A DNA stretch of 64,000 nucleotides from Prolixibacteraceae bacterium. GTDB lineage: Bacteria > Bacteroidota > Bacteroidia > Bacteroidales > Prolixibacteraceae. The notes under the pieces are model-generated. The model searched no databases. It saw only the letters and a program-made list of their open reading frames with translations, and was not told the DNA's origin. The position numbers and the translations under genes are program-made. This document shows positions 19,801 to 28,417 of this stretch, piece after piece. The stretch spans positions 59,347 to 123,346 of the forward strand of contig JAFLKN010000005.1 of assembly GCA_019163175.1 (NCBI GenBank), given 5' to 3'. The stretch's first letter is position 1. Every line of letters begins with the position of its first letter.

Positions 19801-20208
19801 AATGAAGTATTCAACTATGTTCGTTACAAGAATGAGGCTATGACTGGTATGGAAAATCAGAGCGCCAGCGTATTAAACAGATGGCAGAATGAAGGACAGG
19901 TAACTTACATGCCTCGGGCCTTATGGAACGACCCGGTTGGCAATTCAGCATTCTCGTCACGTTGGATTGAAGACGGTTCGTATCTGCGCGTTCAGAACAT
20001 TTCTTTAGCCTATAAAATTCCAAATAAATTCCTGCAATTCAGGAATGCAGAGTTTTATATATCGGCTAATAACGTTCTAACTCTTTCGAAATATTTAGGT
20101 TACGATCCTGAATTTGCGACTTCCTATTCTCATGCAGAACAGGGTGTAGATTATGGACAAACCCCACAGGCGCGTCAATTTATTATTGGAATTAAACTTG
20201 GATTGTAA
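16867..20208 (+). CDS. SusC/RagA-family TonB-dependent transporter (second copy)
   Basis: 1113 residues from the first ATG. A better signal peptide starts at the in-frame ATG at 17020 (residue 52: MINNLFTIAPWKKAFLIV, cleaved after SSQAQ), so 17020 may be the true start. A regulatory-like domain follows (VKGVVVSGTNTPLSNITI), then the plug signature (MQGKVPGMNVVRREGAPGTG, LRGINSLNANNQPLYIIDG, VTIVKDPTITSVYGSKASNG). The barrel ends in IGIKLGL, so the last residue is Leu rather than Phe. It is distant in sequence from the first SusC, so the two pairs may take different oligosaccharides. Confidence 0.94.
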   Translation: MKRAFNIQINSNRMNNDSKMQDIQKFSFSTISNEIFCPTNLVSIYKKKIDTMINNLFTIAPWKKAFLIVPVLLISFFSSQAQSNIAQDSILVKGVVVSGTNTPLSNITISIEGSRQLPVVTNDAGEFTIKSSTGDNWIIISPVSDFKTKRVFLNNRNSLKVYLTNNDLSSGDDPLTVLSQKRIKKDMVSSYSDVKTGGSYKTSAFSVDEFMQGKVPGMNVVRREGAPGTGAVPFLRGINSLNANNQPLYIIDGIPMETPGLFGSSMEGFAYDPLLAVNMHDISNVTIVKDPTITSVYGSKASNGVIFIETLDPSSTQTSIDVDLRSGYSLAPSNFIPQLNAGQHKTLVNEGLFSSGLNEEVIRYNYPNLFLTKDDERFIDYQHNTDWQDKIFDNAMFTNLNLRVKGGDAIARYGLSFGYTTSDGIIKTTGYDSYNLRFVSRLNIFTWLRMNAGVSLNYNTSNMKESAKFAETNPILAALNKSPLLNPYQYDLEGNMLTALSEVDELGGSNPVAIINKYKAKNTNYHFISTMGFEVTLRKNLMLNTNFGLTYNALKEQIFMPNHGMAHYYNNEAHNVAKATNNYLLSFYNNTYLSYKKIFNKVHSLTSSTGLNILTNTYQLDWGLTMNAHENDEYQSLQDGTNNLRRIGGENRNWNWMSLYENVNYAFKDKYLVTASLSLDGSSRVGDEAINTIKVGGNPLGLFYSAGVGWRLSSESFMNTIGWIDELKLRASYGKSGNDDIGESNSSDYYKAVRFRETVGLYPAIIANKELSYETVSQLNTGIDAALWGSRVRATIDIFNSTTNDMLILTPMKSYLGYSFRPENGGKMNNTGVEFSTTIRVVDGRSFKWDVQANVTKLKNEITELNGDKLITQIDGGEVVNMVGEAANSFYGYLFDGVYSSSAEASSANLMNEKLVKYKAGDAKFIDLSGPAGSPDGIINQYDKTTLGSSMPDLYGGLQNTFTYKRWILDTYINVVSGNEVFNYVRYKNEAMTGMENQSASVLNRWQNEGQVTYMPRALWNDPVGNSAFSSRWIEDGSYLRVQNISLAYKIPNKFLQFRNAEFYISANNVLTLSKYLGYDPEFATSYSHAEQGVDYGQTPQARQFIIGIKLGL

Positions 20209-20228
20209 AATTTTTATAAATATAGATC

Positions 20229-22109
20229 ATGCTTAAAAATCTGAAATATTCCGTAATTATCATTTCAACGCTGATTTCGATGGTGATTCTGCCGTCGTGC
20301 AACGATTTTCTGAATCCGGAGCAAGACCTGAATATTACCCAGGATCAGTTATTTGATGATTGGTATGAATATCGTGCTGTTGCCATGGGCTTATATGGTT
20401 TGCAACAAGATCTTGCCGAACAACTTGTTGTTCTGGGCGAACTTCGTGCCGACTTACTTAAGGTAACTCCCAATGCTGATGCCGATTTAATTGAAATCTA
20501 CAATTTTCAGGCTTCGAAAACGAACAAATATGCCGATCCAACTAACTTGTTTAAGTTAATTTCTGCCAGCAATAGTTTTATCCGGACACTGAAAGAAAAA
20601 CATCCGGAGGTACTCGATAAAAAAGCGGCCATTTCCAACTATGATAAATTGTATGGAGAAGCACTTTGTATGCGCGCCTGGGCTTATTTTAATGCTGTAC
20701 GTATTTACGGTAAAGTTCCGGTCATTCACGAGTCACTTACTTCTGTTGGCGAGATTGATGAATATTTGAACTCATCTTCAACCTATGTCGATAAAATTAA
20801 CATTGTTTTCGGGAAAGATGGTTTCCATAACGATACCACTTACAACAAACCAATTACCCTTCAAAAACAGTTCTATGATTTAGATATGGTAATTCGGGTA
20901 TTTACCAAACAGCTTGAAGAGGAAATAAAAATTATTGACGGTGTGCCTACAGTGGGTGTAAACCATTACATCGACAACAATGACAAATCGTGGGAAATTA
21001 CCGTTTGGAATACTTTCGCATGGCATGCACTTTTGGGCCAGATGTACCTGACTCAGGGCGATTTTACCAAGTCGGCAAACCATTTAAATGCCATTGCATT
21101 TACCACTTCCGACAATTACCGTTACCAGCTCGATCAAAGTTTTGCTTTAACAGCCTGGAGGAATATATTTACAGGAATAGATAGCAGGGAACATATTTAC
21201 ACCTTGTGGTTTAATAAAGCCAATCAGCAACAAAACGATTTTCAGCGTTTATTCGAGCCATTTGAACCACATGATTTTATGTTGAAACCAACCAAAGTTG
21301 CAATCGATCTCTGGGAAACAAACTGGAGAGGATATAATTTAATTATCAATCAAACAAAACCTTCGTTAACAGTGTTAGACAAAAATAGACGTGGTTTTCC
21401 TGCTGATTACTATCGAGGTTTTGGATCTTCATATGTTTATGCTAAGGATGGTGAGGTTCTTTCAGGTTCTTACCTGAATGGCATGTTAGCATCAAAAATG
21501 GAGAATGATTATCGAACAGCTACTTCATTAATGGCGGGTTATGATACAGTCGTATTCAAGTATTCCATTAATAAAGATCGATACGATCAGGATGCTAACT
21601 TCATTGTTTACCGCGCTGGAGGTATACAGCTTTATTTGGCTGAAGTATATACATGGTGGGCTTTCATGCGTAATGGTATTTTATCGACTTTTACAACAAA
21701 CGCTGTGGATATCGTTAATGATGGTAGTAATTATGATCCTATTAATACCCGTCGTCAATTGGGTATTCGTGGACGTGTTGGTTACACCGGAACTTACGAT
21801 GGGTTGCAGGTTGGTAATATCAATTACAAGCATAATCCTTATACCAACGAAGTAATTGGTTATACTGATTTAACTGGCAACTTGTTGGCGAAACAGTTGT
21901 ATCTCGAAGAACTTATTATGGATGAAAGAGGCCGTGAACTTGCTTTCGAGGGCGAACGCTTTTACGACCTGATCCGCGTGGCTAAACGCAGAAATGATCC
22001 TTCTTTCCTTGCAAAGAAGGTTTCTGCAAAATTCCCTGCCGGCCAGAAACAGGCAATCTACAACAAACTACTTGTTGAAAAGAATTGGTACATTAATGTA
22101 TTTGACTAA
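20229..22109 (+). CDS. SusD/RagB-family lipoprotein (second copy)
   Basis: 626 residues, longer than most SusD proteins. Lipoprotein signal with Cys24 (ILPSC), then NDFLNPEQD. The helical core has LYGEALCMRAWAYFNAVRIY, and the C-terminus has the family signature DERGRELAFEGERFYDLIRV. It pairs with the SusC gene 20 nt upstream and is the last gene of the operon before a strong terminator. It binds glycan at the cell surface for delivery to its SusC partner. Confidence 0.93.
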   Translation: MLKNLKYSVIIISTLISMVILPSCNDFLNPEQDLNITQDQLFDDWYEYRAVAMGLYGLQQDLAEQLVVLGELRADLLKVTPNADADLIEIYNFQASKTNKYADPTNLFKLISASNSFIRTLKEKHPEVLDKKAAISNYDKLYGEALCMRAWAYFNAVRIYGKVPVIHESLTSVGEIDEYLNSSSTYVDKINIVFGKDGFHNDTTYNKPITLQKQFYDLDMVIRVFTKQLEEEIKIIDGVPTVGVNHYIDNNDKSWEITVWNTFAWHALLGQMYLTQGDFTKSANHLNAIAFTTSDNYRYQLDQSFALTAWRNIFTGIDSREHIYTLWFNKANQQQNDFQRLFEPFEPHDFMLKPTKVAIDLWETNWRGYNLIINQTKPSLTVLDKNRRGFPADYYRGFGSSYVYAKDGEVLSGSYLNGMLASKMENDYRTATSLMAGYDTVVFKYSINKDRYDQDANFIVYRAGGIQLYLAEVYTWWAFMRNGILSTFTTNAVDIVNDGSNYDPINTRRQLGIRGRVGYTGTYDGLQVGNINYKHNPYTNEVIGYTDLTGNLLAKQLYLEELIMDERGRELAFEGERFYDLIRVAKRRNDPSFLAKKVSAKFPAGQKQAIYNKLLVEKNWYINVFD

Positions 22110-22133
22110 TCAAGTTTTTAATGGATAAAGTTG

Positions 22134-22175
22134 AATTGGTAATCTGATCTTTTTTCAGGTTACCAATTTTTTTTA
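22134..22175 (+). terminator. Intrinsic terminator of the FAS1/SusC/SusD operon
   Basis: 14-bp stem AATTGGTAATCTGA / TCAGGTTACCAATT with one G-U pair and a T-rich loop, followed by a run of T. It lies 25 nt after the second susD. Confidence 0.85.
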
Positions 22176-22207
22176 TTTCCTTTAGCTAACGGCCCAAAAT
22201 ATGAGTT

Positions 22208-24160
22208 ATGAAAAACCAACTAATACTACTTATTCTTCTGTTTCTTTCGCTGAATTCTTTCTGCCTGTCAGCTCAAACTCCTTTTTCCAAAGGTGTAAAT
22301 CTGACGAATTGGTTTCAGTCCGGAAATGTTCGCCAAATCCAGTTTGCTAAATACACAAAACAAGATTTTATCCGGATTAAAGGTTTGGGTTGTGACGTGA
22401 TCCGTCTGCCCATTAACCTGCATTTCATGACTAACGGAGCTCCGGATTACGTGATCGATCCCTTGTTTTTCGATTTTATGGATCAGGTTGTTGATTGGGC
22501 CGAAGAACTTCAGATTCATTTACTGCTCGATAATCACACCTTCGATCCGAATGAAAATACGGATCCTTCAGTGGAAGCTATTCTACTAAAAGTGTGGCCG
22601 CAAATGGCTGAGCATTTCAAAAGCCGGTCGAACTACGTTTATTACGAAGTCTTGAACGAACCTCATGGAATAACTACTGCTGTGTGGTGTCAGATTCAAC
22701 AAAAGGTAATTAATGCCATCAGGCTTATCGATACCAAGCATACAATTGTGGTTGGACCTTCGGGTTTTAACAGTTACACCGAGCTCAAGAACATGCCAGT
22801 TTATGCCGACAATAACCTGATTTATACTTTTCATTTTTACGATCCGTTTATGTTTACGCACCAGGGTGCCACATGGACAAGTTACATGCAGGACCTTGCC
22901 AATATTCCTTTCCCATACAATGCGGCAACCATGCCGGCCACACCTGCAAGTGCAAAGGGAACCTGGGTCGAAAGTTCGTTGGCTGGCTACAAAACCGATG
23001 GTACAGTGGCCAAAGTAAAACAACTAATCGATATTGCTGTGAGTTTCAAAACCAGCCGCAATGTGAAATTATTTTGTGGTGAGTTTGGCGTTTATATTCC
23101 CAATAGTCCTCATACCGACAGGGTTTATTGGTACGATGTGGTTCGGAAATACCTGGAAGAAAAGGCAATTACCTGGACGATCTGGGATTATCAGGGTGGA
23201 TTTGGCTTGTTCGAAAAAGGAAGCAGCGAATTGTTTGATTACGATCTGGACACCGAGATACTGAAAAGCCTGAATTTTACAATTCCGGAACAGAAAGAAT
23301 TTACAATCGTGGCGGATACCAAACCCTTCGATATTTATACCGATTACATTGGCCAGTCCATTTTCGAATCAGGAATTGCCGGAAAGGGAATCATCGATTA
23401 TTATTCATCGGCATTTCAAAACGGAAAATATTCCATCTATTGGACCGGAAGCGATCAGTATGCTGGTCCGGGATTCGACTTTAAACCTGATAAAGACTTG
23501 TCGAAGCTGCTTGCAAACAACTATGAGTTAGACTTTTGGGTGAAGGGCGATTCGCCCAATACAAAATTCGAGATAAGGTTTGTCGATTCGAAATCGTCTG
23601 TTGCCGGCGACCACCCATGGCGGATTAGTTATACCATCGATCAGACCAAAGTTACCTGGAACGGAACATGGCAGCACATTAAAATTCCACTCAAAAGTTT
23701 CAAAGAGACTGGTTCATGGGACAATGCGTGGTATAGCCCGGTTGGGAAATTCGATTGGAAAGAAGTCAACCGGTTAGAAATTATTTCGGAATTTAACGCA
23801 CTGGGTACTCAGAAAATATGGTTCGATGACATGAAGATTAACGGCACCCCCTTAACTTCAATTCACGAAAAGGCTGCTTCATCTCCTTTTCAGGCAAAAG
23901 CTTTTCCAAATCCATTTTCCGATGGGCTTACTATCGAGTACCATTTGCCGGTTTCTGCTCGTGTAAACGTTGATATTTATGATTCGAAAGGGCAAAAACT
24001 TTGTATTTTGGTTGATCAGCAGGAACAGATTGCCGGAAATCATCAAATAAGGTGGACGCCCAGCGAAAAAGGATTTTCAAAACCAGCGGAAGGTATCTAT
24101 ATTTGTAAAATTACATCTTCAGGAAAAACAGATGTGCTTAAGTTGATAGTACAGAACTAA
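22208..24160 (+). CDS. Secreted GH5-family glycoside hydrolase with Type IX secretion tail
   Basis: 650 residues, with a signal peptide (1-22). The GH5 catalytic domain spans about 25-345: KGVNLTNWFQSG, VIRLPINLHF, acid/base Glu151 in VLNEPHG and nucleophile Glu292 in FCGEFGVYI. A beta-sandwich module (about 370-550, with WRISYTID and KIWFDDMKING) resembles a family 11-like or related carbohydrate-binding domain. The C-terminus (about 570-650: FPNPFSDGLTIEYHLP, GIYICKITSSG) is a Type A Type IX sorting domain, so the enzyme is exported to or anchored at the surface. GH5 members are mostly endo-acting on beta-linked glucans or mannans; the exact substrate cannot be read from the sequence. Confidence 0.93.
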   Translation: MKNQLILLILLFLSLNSFCLSAQTPFSKGVNLTNWFQSGNVRQIQFAKYTKQDFIRIKGLGCDVIRLPINLHFMTNGAPDYVIDPLFFDFMDQVVDWAEELQIHLLLDNHTFDPNENTDPSVEAILLKVWPQMAEHFKSRSNYVYYEVLNEPHGITTAVWCQIQQKVINAIRLIDTKHTIVVGPSGFNSYTELKNMPVYADNNLIYTFHFYDPFMFTHQGATWTSYMQDLANIPFPYNAATMPATPASAKGTWVESSLAGYKTDGTVAKVKQLIDIAVSFKTSRNVKLFCGEFGVYIPNSPHTDRVYWYDVVRKYLEEKAITWTIWDYQGGFGLFEKGSSELFDYDLDTEILKSLNFTIPEQKEFTIVADTKPFDIYTDYIGQSIFESGIAGKGIIDYYSSAFQNGKYSIYWTGSDQYAGPGFDFKPDKDLSKLLANNYELDFWVKGDSPNTKFEIRFVDSKSSVAGDHPWRISYTIDQTKVTWNGTWQHIKIPLKSFKETGSWDNAWYSPVGKFDWKEVNRLEIISEFNALGTQKIWFDDMKINGTPLTSIHEKAASSPFQAKAFPNPFSDGLTIEYHLPVSARVNVDIYDSKGQKLCILVDQQEQIAGNHQIRWTPSEKGFSKPAEGIYICKITSSGKTDVLKLIVQN

Positions 24161-24171
24161 TACACTATAAA

Positions 24172-25578
24172 ATGAAAAAATATATCGCAATTTTTCTAAT
24201 TGCCTTAACTTTTGCATGTGCTACCGGTGAGAAAGTGGAATGGATAAGTACAACCAACGATCAGGTTTGGGTTTCGAATGCCGGTTTAACAACTGGTACA
24301 GTTATGCCGGAAGTTGCGATTCGCATTCCCGTTGATAGTGTCGGTCAGCTTATCGACGGTTTTGGCGGATGTTTTAACGAATTGGGCTGGGATGCTTTGC
24401 AAAGCCTTTCGGACGAAAGCAGGCAGTCAGTTTTGAAAAATTTGTTCGATACCATTTCCGGATGCCGGTTTACTATTTTCCGGATGCCTATTGGTGCCAA
24501 CGATTATGCAGTTGATTGGTACAGCCACAACGAAACTGCTGAAGATTTTGAAATGAAGAATTTTAGCCTTGAGCGCGACAAAAAAAGGTTAATCCCATAC
24601 ATAAAAACAGCGCAGACTTTTATCCCGAATCTTCAGGTTTGGGCATCTCCATGGTGTCCTCCTTCGTGGATGAAAACCAACAATCACTATGCCTGTGCGT
24701 CAAATCCGCAGGTCAATGATCTTCCAACTGATCGCCAGGGTGAAGAGATGAAAACTCAGTTCCGAATGGAGCCCAAAGTACTGGACGCTTACGCGCTCTA
24801 TTTCGGGAAATTTATTCAGGGATATCAGCAGGAAGGTATTGAAATATCGGCGGTTCATGTGCAAAACGAGATGAACTCGTGCCAGAATTTTCCATCGTGC
24901 ATTTGGAGACCCGAATCATTGGCTACTTTTATTGGCGATTACCTCGGGCCAAAATTTGAAGCTGACGGTCTTAAAACGGATATTTGGTATGGAACAGTGG
25001 AACGTCCGCAAATTGAACGGGTAGATACTGTTTTTCTGAATGCAAAAGCTGCAAAATACATCAAAGGAGTTGGATTTCAGTGGGCCGGTAAAGGCGCTAT
25101 TCCTGAAGTTCACCGCAAATATCCGGAAATGAAACTGATGCAGACCGAAACCGAATGTGGGAATGGCTCAAACGACTGGGCAGCTGCTGAGCATACTTTT
25201 GAGTTGATGAAACATTACTTCAAAAACGGTGCAAATGCTTACATGTACTGGAATATGATTTTGGATGAAACCGGGAAAAGCCAATGGGGATGGAAGCAGA
25301 ATTCCATGATTAGCATAGAAAAAGCTTCAGGGAAAGTGGTATACAATCCGGAGTATTACCTGATGAAACATTTGAGTTACTTTGTTGAACCGGGTTCAAA
25401 ATATATACCTGTTGGCAGCGACGAAAATTGTCTGGCTTTTGTAAAGGGCAATCAACTGGTGGTATTTTATTACAATGCCGGTGATGCAGGAAAAGAAACC
25501 AGTTTTGTCGTGGGTAAGAAGGTGGTAAAAGTTAATCTGAAGCCAAAATCATTCAATACATTTAAACTGGAAATATAG
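24172..25578 (+). CDS. GH30-family beta-glycosidase lipoprotein
   Basis: 468 residues, with a lipoprotein signal and Cys16 (LTFAC). GH30 features are IDGFGGCFNELGWDAL near the N-terminus, RMPIGANDYAVDWYS, WASPWCPPSWMK, acid/base Glu233 (HVQNEMNS) and nucleophile Glu326 in LMQTETECG (Glu328 is adjacent, so alignment decides). A C-terminal beta domain completes the fold. Family members include glucosylceramidases, beta-1,6-glucanases and xylanases. It lies 11 nt after the GH5 gene, so the two are co-transcribed and probably act on the same beta-linked glycan. Lipid anchoring suggests action at the outer membrane or in the periplasm. Confidence 0.93.
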   Translation: MKKYIAIFLIALTFACATGEKVEWISTTNDQVWVSNAGLTTGTVMPEVAIRIPVDSVGQLIDGFGGCFNELGWDALQSLSDESRQSVLKNLFDTISGCRFTIFRMPIGANDYAVDWYSHNETAEDFEMKNFSLERDKKRLIPYIKTAQTFIPNLQVWASPWCPPSWMKTNNHYACASNPQVNDLPTDRQGEEMKTQFRMEPKVLDAYALYFGKFIQGYQQEGIEISAVHVQNEMNSCQNFPSCIWRPESLATFIGDYLGPKFEADGLKTDIWYGTVERPQIERVDTVFLNAKAAKYIKGVGFQWAGKGAIPEVHRKYPEMKLMQTETECGNGSNDWAAAEHTFELMKHYFKNGANAYMYWNMILDETGKSQWGWKQNSMISIEKASGKVVYNPEYYLMKHLSYFVEPGSKYIPVGSDENCLAFVKGNQLVVFYYNAGDAGKETSFVVGKKVVKVNLKPKSFNTFKLEI

Positions 25579-25660
25579 GTTATACGAAGTTTATCCGCAA
25601 TAATTCCAACTGTTTTCAGTTTATTAGAAGTCAAAATCTGCCCGATATAAATTACAGCGA

Positions 25661-26383
25661 ATGAGTGAAAATTTACTTTCAATTATTATCCCTGCCTATA
25701 ACGAAGAGAGAACCATTTACTCGATTCTTTCACGCGTGTCAGAAGTTGAATTAAATGGAAATGTAAAGAAAGAAATCATAGTAGTTAACGATTGTTCCAA
25801 AGACCAAACTGCTGCAACTGTTGAGCAGTTTCAGGCAGCAAATCCGGGAGCCAGTATTCGTTTGTTTCATCAGCCGGTGAATATGGGAAAAGGAGCTGCT
25901 ATTCATCGCGGAATCGAAGAAGCTACCGGTGATTTTCTGATCATTCAGGATGCTGATTTGGAATACGACCCACGCGAATACAACGATTTGCTGAAACCCA
26001 TACTCGAAGGATTTGCTGATGTGGTTTTCGGTTCACGCTTCTCTGGTGGAAATCCTCACCGTATCCTGTTTTTCTGGCATTCAATCGGGAATAAAATGCT
26101 GACCTTTGTGTCGAACATGTTTTGTAACCTGAACCTTACCGACATGGAAACTTGCTACAAATTGTTCCGATCTGAATACATAAAATCGCTGAAGCTGAAA
26201 GAAAAGCGTTTTGGATTTGAACCCGAAGTAACGGCCAAAATTGCCAAAATACCCAATGTCCGGATTTATGAAGTAGGTGTTTCGTATTACGGTAGGACCT
26301 ACGCCGAAGGAAAAAAGATCAACTGGAAAGATGGTCTTCGGGCTTTTTATGTCATTCTGAAATACAATTTATGGGCGAAATAA
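25661..26383 (+). CDS. GT2 glycosyltransferase, dolichol-phosphate-mannose-synthase-like
   Basis: 240 residues, soluble, with no membrane helix. GT-A motifs are [26 protein letters not shown], the metal-binding IQDADLEYD and VFGSRFSGG. Members transfer a sugar from a nucleotide donor to polyprenyl phosphate or a similar acceptor on the cytoplasmic face. The gene overlaps the following methyltransferase gene by 13 nt, so the two are translationally coupled. Acceptor and sugar are unknown. Confidence 0.9.
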   Translation: MSENLLSIIIPAYNEERTIYSILSRVSEVELNGNVKKEIIVVNDCSKDQTAATVEQFQAANPGASIRLFHQPVNMGKGAAIHRGIEEATGDFLIIQDADLEYDPREYNDLLKPILEGFADVVFGSRFSGGNPHRILFFWHSIGNKMLTFVSNMFCNLNLTDMETCYKLFRSEYIKSLKLKEKRFGFEPEVTAKIAKIPNVRIYEVGVSYYGRTYAEGKKINWKDGLRAFYVILKYNLWAK

Positions 26384-27120
26384 CAAAGACTAATCCTGAA
26401 GTGAGCGATGTGTACGGTTATTCGACGCTCGCAAGTATTTCCGGAGCAGATAAGTTTAACCGGTGGATGTACGAAACCATCAAACCGTTCTGCAAAGGAA
26501 GGATTCTGGAGATTGGTGGTGGAATCGGAAACATTTCGCAGTGTTTCCTGGCCGATGGCGAAGAACTGGTGGTTACCGAACTGCAAAACGAATATTGCGA
26601 TATGATCCGGAGCAGATTATCCGGTCATGTAAATTTGAAGGACGTAATTGCTATGGATATTGTTGATCCGGAATTTGATGCGAAATATAAACCATTGTTT
26701 GGAACCTTTGATACTGTTTTTGCCCTGAATGTGGTGGAACACATTGCTGACGACCAAAAAGCTATTGCCAATTGCAAGAAACTGTTAAAAAAGGAAGGGC
26801 ATTTGATCATTTTAGTGCCTGCTTTTCAGTCTATATATAATCATTTCGATACCGCTTTGGGGCATTTCCGACGCTACACTGAAAAAAGTCTGCGCCCAGT
26901 TTTTGAGGCTAACCGGCTTTCGGTCATTCACACGCAATATTTCAATCTGATTGGAATTGCAGGGTGGTGGGTCAGTGGCTCGTTGCTCCGGAAAAAGATT
27001 ATTCCAGAAGGGCAAATGAAATTGTATAACTTCTTTGTTCCGGTTTTCAGGATTATTGATAAAATAACCCGAAAATGGCTGGGATTGAGCGTAGTCATGG
27101 TAGGTCGTAACGACAGATAA
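26371..27120 (+). CDS. Class I SAM-dependent methyltransferase
   Basis: 249 residues. Motif I is [13 protein letters not shown]; later motifs are VVTELQ and [18 protein letters not shown], with a post-motif helix [17 protein letters not shown]. Resembles small-molecule or glycan/lipid methyltransferases. Its start lies inside the end of the GT2 gene and it is followed 10 nt later by a membrane glycosyltransferase, so it probably modifies the glycan or carrier handled by these neighbours (inference). Confidence 0.88.
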   Translation: MGEITKTNPEVSDVYGYSTLASISGADKFNRWMYETIKPFCKGRILEIGGGIGNISQCFLADGEELVVTELQNEYCDMIRSRLSGHVNLKDVIAMDIVDPEFDAKYKPLFGTFDTVFALNVVEHIADDQKAIANCKKLLKKEGHLIILVPAFQSIYNHFDTALGHFRRYTEKSLRPVFEANRLSVIHTQYFNLIGIAGWWVSGSLLRKKIIPEGQMKLYNFFVPVFRIIDKITRKWLGLSVVMVGRNDR

Positions 27121-27130
27121 AACAAATAAA

Positions 27131-28417
27131 ATGAGCAAAGTACAACAATCGGAACTGGGTAAATTGATTAAATACGGCTGGTACTTTCTTTTAGTCGGCT
27201 TAATCGTCAATTACATTTACCGTATGGTTTTTCATGCTACTCCGATCGACAAAATCATTGTTGGTTCAGATATGGAAGGCTACTACCAGTACTTGTTTCA
27301 TTTTTTTGTAAAAGATTGGGAGCTTTTCGATCGGATGCCATGGACAATTCCTTATGGTGAAGGTAAAACTCTGAGTGTGTTTACCTGTGGTTTGGCTATT
27401 TTGTGGTCTCCCTTTTTCCTGATAGCGCATCTGATCAGTATTTTTTGCGGGCTTCAGGCTGATGGGAAAACCAATCTGTACTACGGCTTTATTCTTGTTG
27501 CTGGCATTGTATACACATACATTGGCTTGGTTTTTCTCTATAAATTACTTCGCAGGTATTTCAATCACAAGACTAGTTTATGGAGCACCTCGCTCTTTTT
27601 TCTGGCTACCAATGTTTTTTTCTATTCGGTTTTGTTGGGCGCGGGTATGTCGCATGTGTATTCGTTTACAATGATTTCCATTTATCTGTTTTTTAGCCAT
27701 CGTTTTGCTGAAAAGCCTTCGCTAAAAAATCTGATCCTATTGGGTATTCCTTTTGCCATTGCTGTTTTAATTCGTCCGACCAATATCATTTCCGGAATCT
27801 ATCTCTTTATGATGGGTGTATCCAACTGGCAAACCTTGAAGGATAGGTTTCAGTTCTGGCTTAAAAATTATTGGGCAATTCTCGCTTTGCTGGCAATCGG
27901 GATCATTGTGTTTATCCCACAAATGGCATATTGGCACTATGTAACAGGTAAGTTTTTGGTGTATTCGTACCAGGAGTATGGATTTCCAAACTGGAAATTG
28001 CCAAAATTTGGGATAGTTCTTTTTGGGAAATACAATGGCTGGCTAACTTATACTCCCATCGTCATTTTTGCTTTAACTGGCTTGTTTATTCAGCTCTGGA
28101 GAAAACAAATGAACAGTTTGGGAACCTTGCTTATTTTGATTTTTGCTACCTATGTGAACGCCAGCTGGTGGGTGCCAACCTTTAGTGCAGCAGTAGGTCA
28201 GCGGGCCATGATCGACTTCTTACCTTTTTTAGCACTTCCTTTGGCATTTGTTGTGAATGGAATTAGGAGCCTGTCCCGGCCGCAACGAATTGGATTCGGC
28301 ATCATTATCGGGATTTTTATTTTCTACAACATTCAGTTCGGATTCCGCTACGATTCAGGCATGTGGTGGGATTCACCAATGACCTGGACTAAATTCTGGA
28401 CAACCCTGAAGTTTTAG
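27131..28417 (+). CDS. Multi-pass membrane protein, GT-C-like
   Basis: 428 residues with roughly ten hydrophobic helices. After the first helix comes a periplasmic loop with acidic residues (IVGSDMEGYYQYL), the position where GT-C enzymes carry catalytic Asp/Glu. No specific family signature was recognised. Likely uses polyprenyl-phosphate sugar as donor, consistent with the upstream GT2 gene in the same operon. Its stop codon interlocks with that of the convergent GT2 gene (4-nt overlap). Confidence 0.7.
   Translation: MSKVQQSELGKLIKYGWYFLLVGLIVNYIYRMVFHATPIDKIIVGSDMEGYYQYLFHFFVKDWELFDRMPWTIPYGEGKTLSVFTCGLAILWSPFFLIAHLISIFCGLQADGKTNLYYGFILVAGIVYTYIGLVFLYKLLRRYFNHKTSLWSTSLFFLATNVFFYSVLLGAGMSHVYSFTMISIYLFFSHRFAEKPSLKNLILLGIPFAIAVLIRPTNIISGIYLFMMGVSNWQTLKDRFQFWLKNYWAILALLAIGIIVFIPQMAYWHYVTGKFLVYSYQEYGFPNWKLPKFGIVLFGKYNGWLTYTPIVIFALTGLFIQLWRKQMNSLGTLLILIFATYVNASWWVPTFSAAVGQRAMIDFLPFLALPLAFVVNGIRSLSRPQRIGFGIIIGIFIFYNIQFGFRYDSGMWWDSPMTWTKFWTTLKF

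Noticed and set aside
22586..23023. 145-codon antisense open frame inside the GH5 gene
   Set aside because: Shadow of a well-supported hydrolase frame; no start context or domain.
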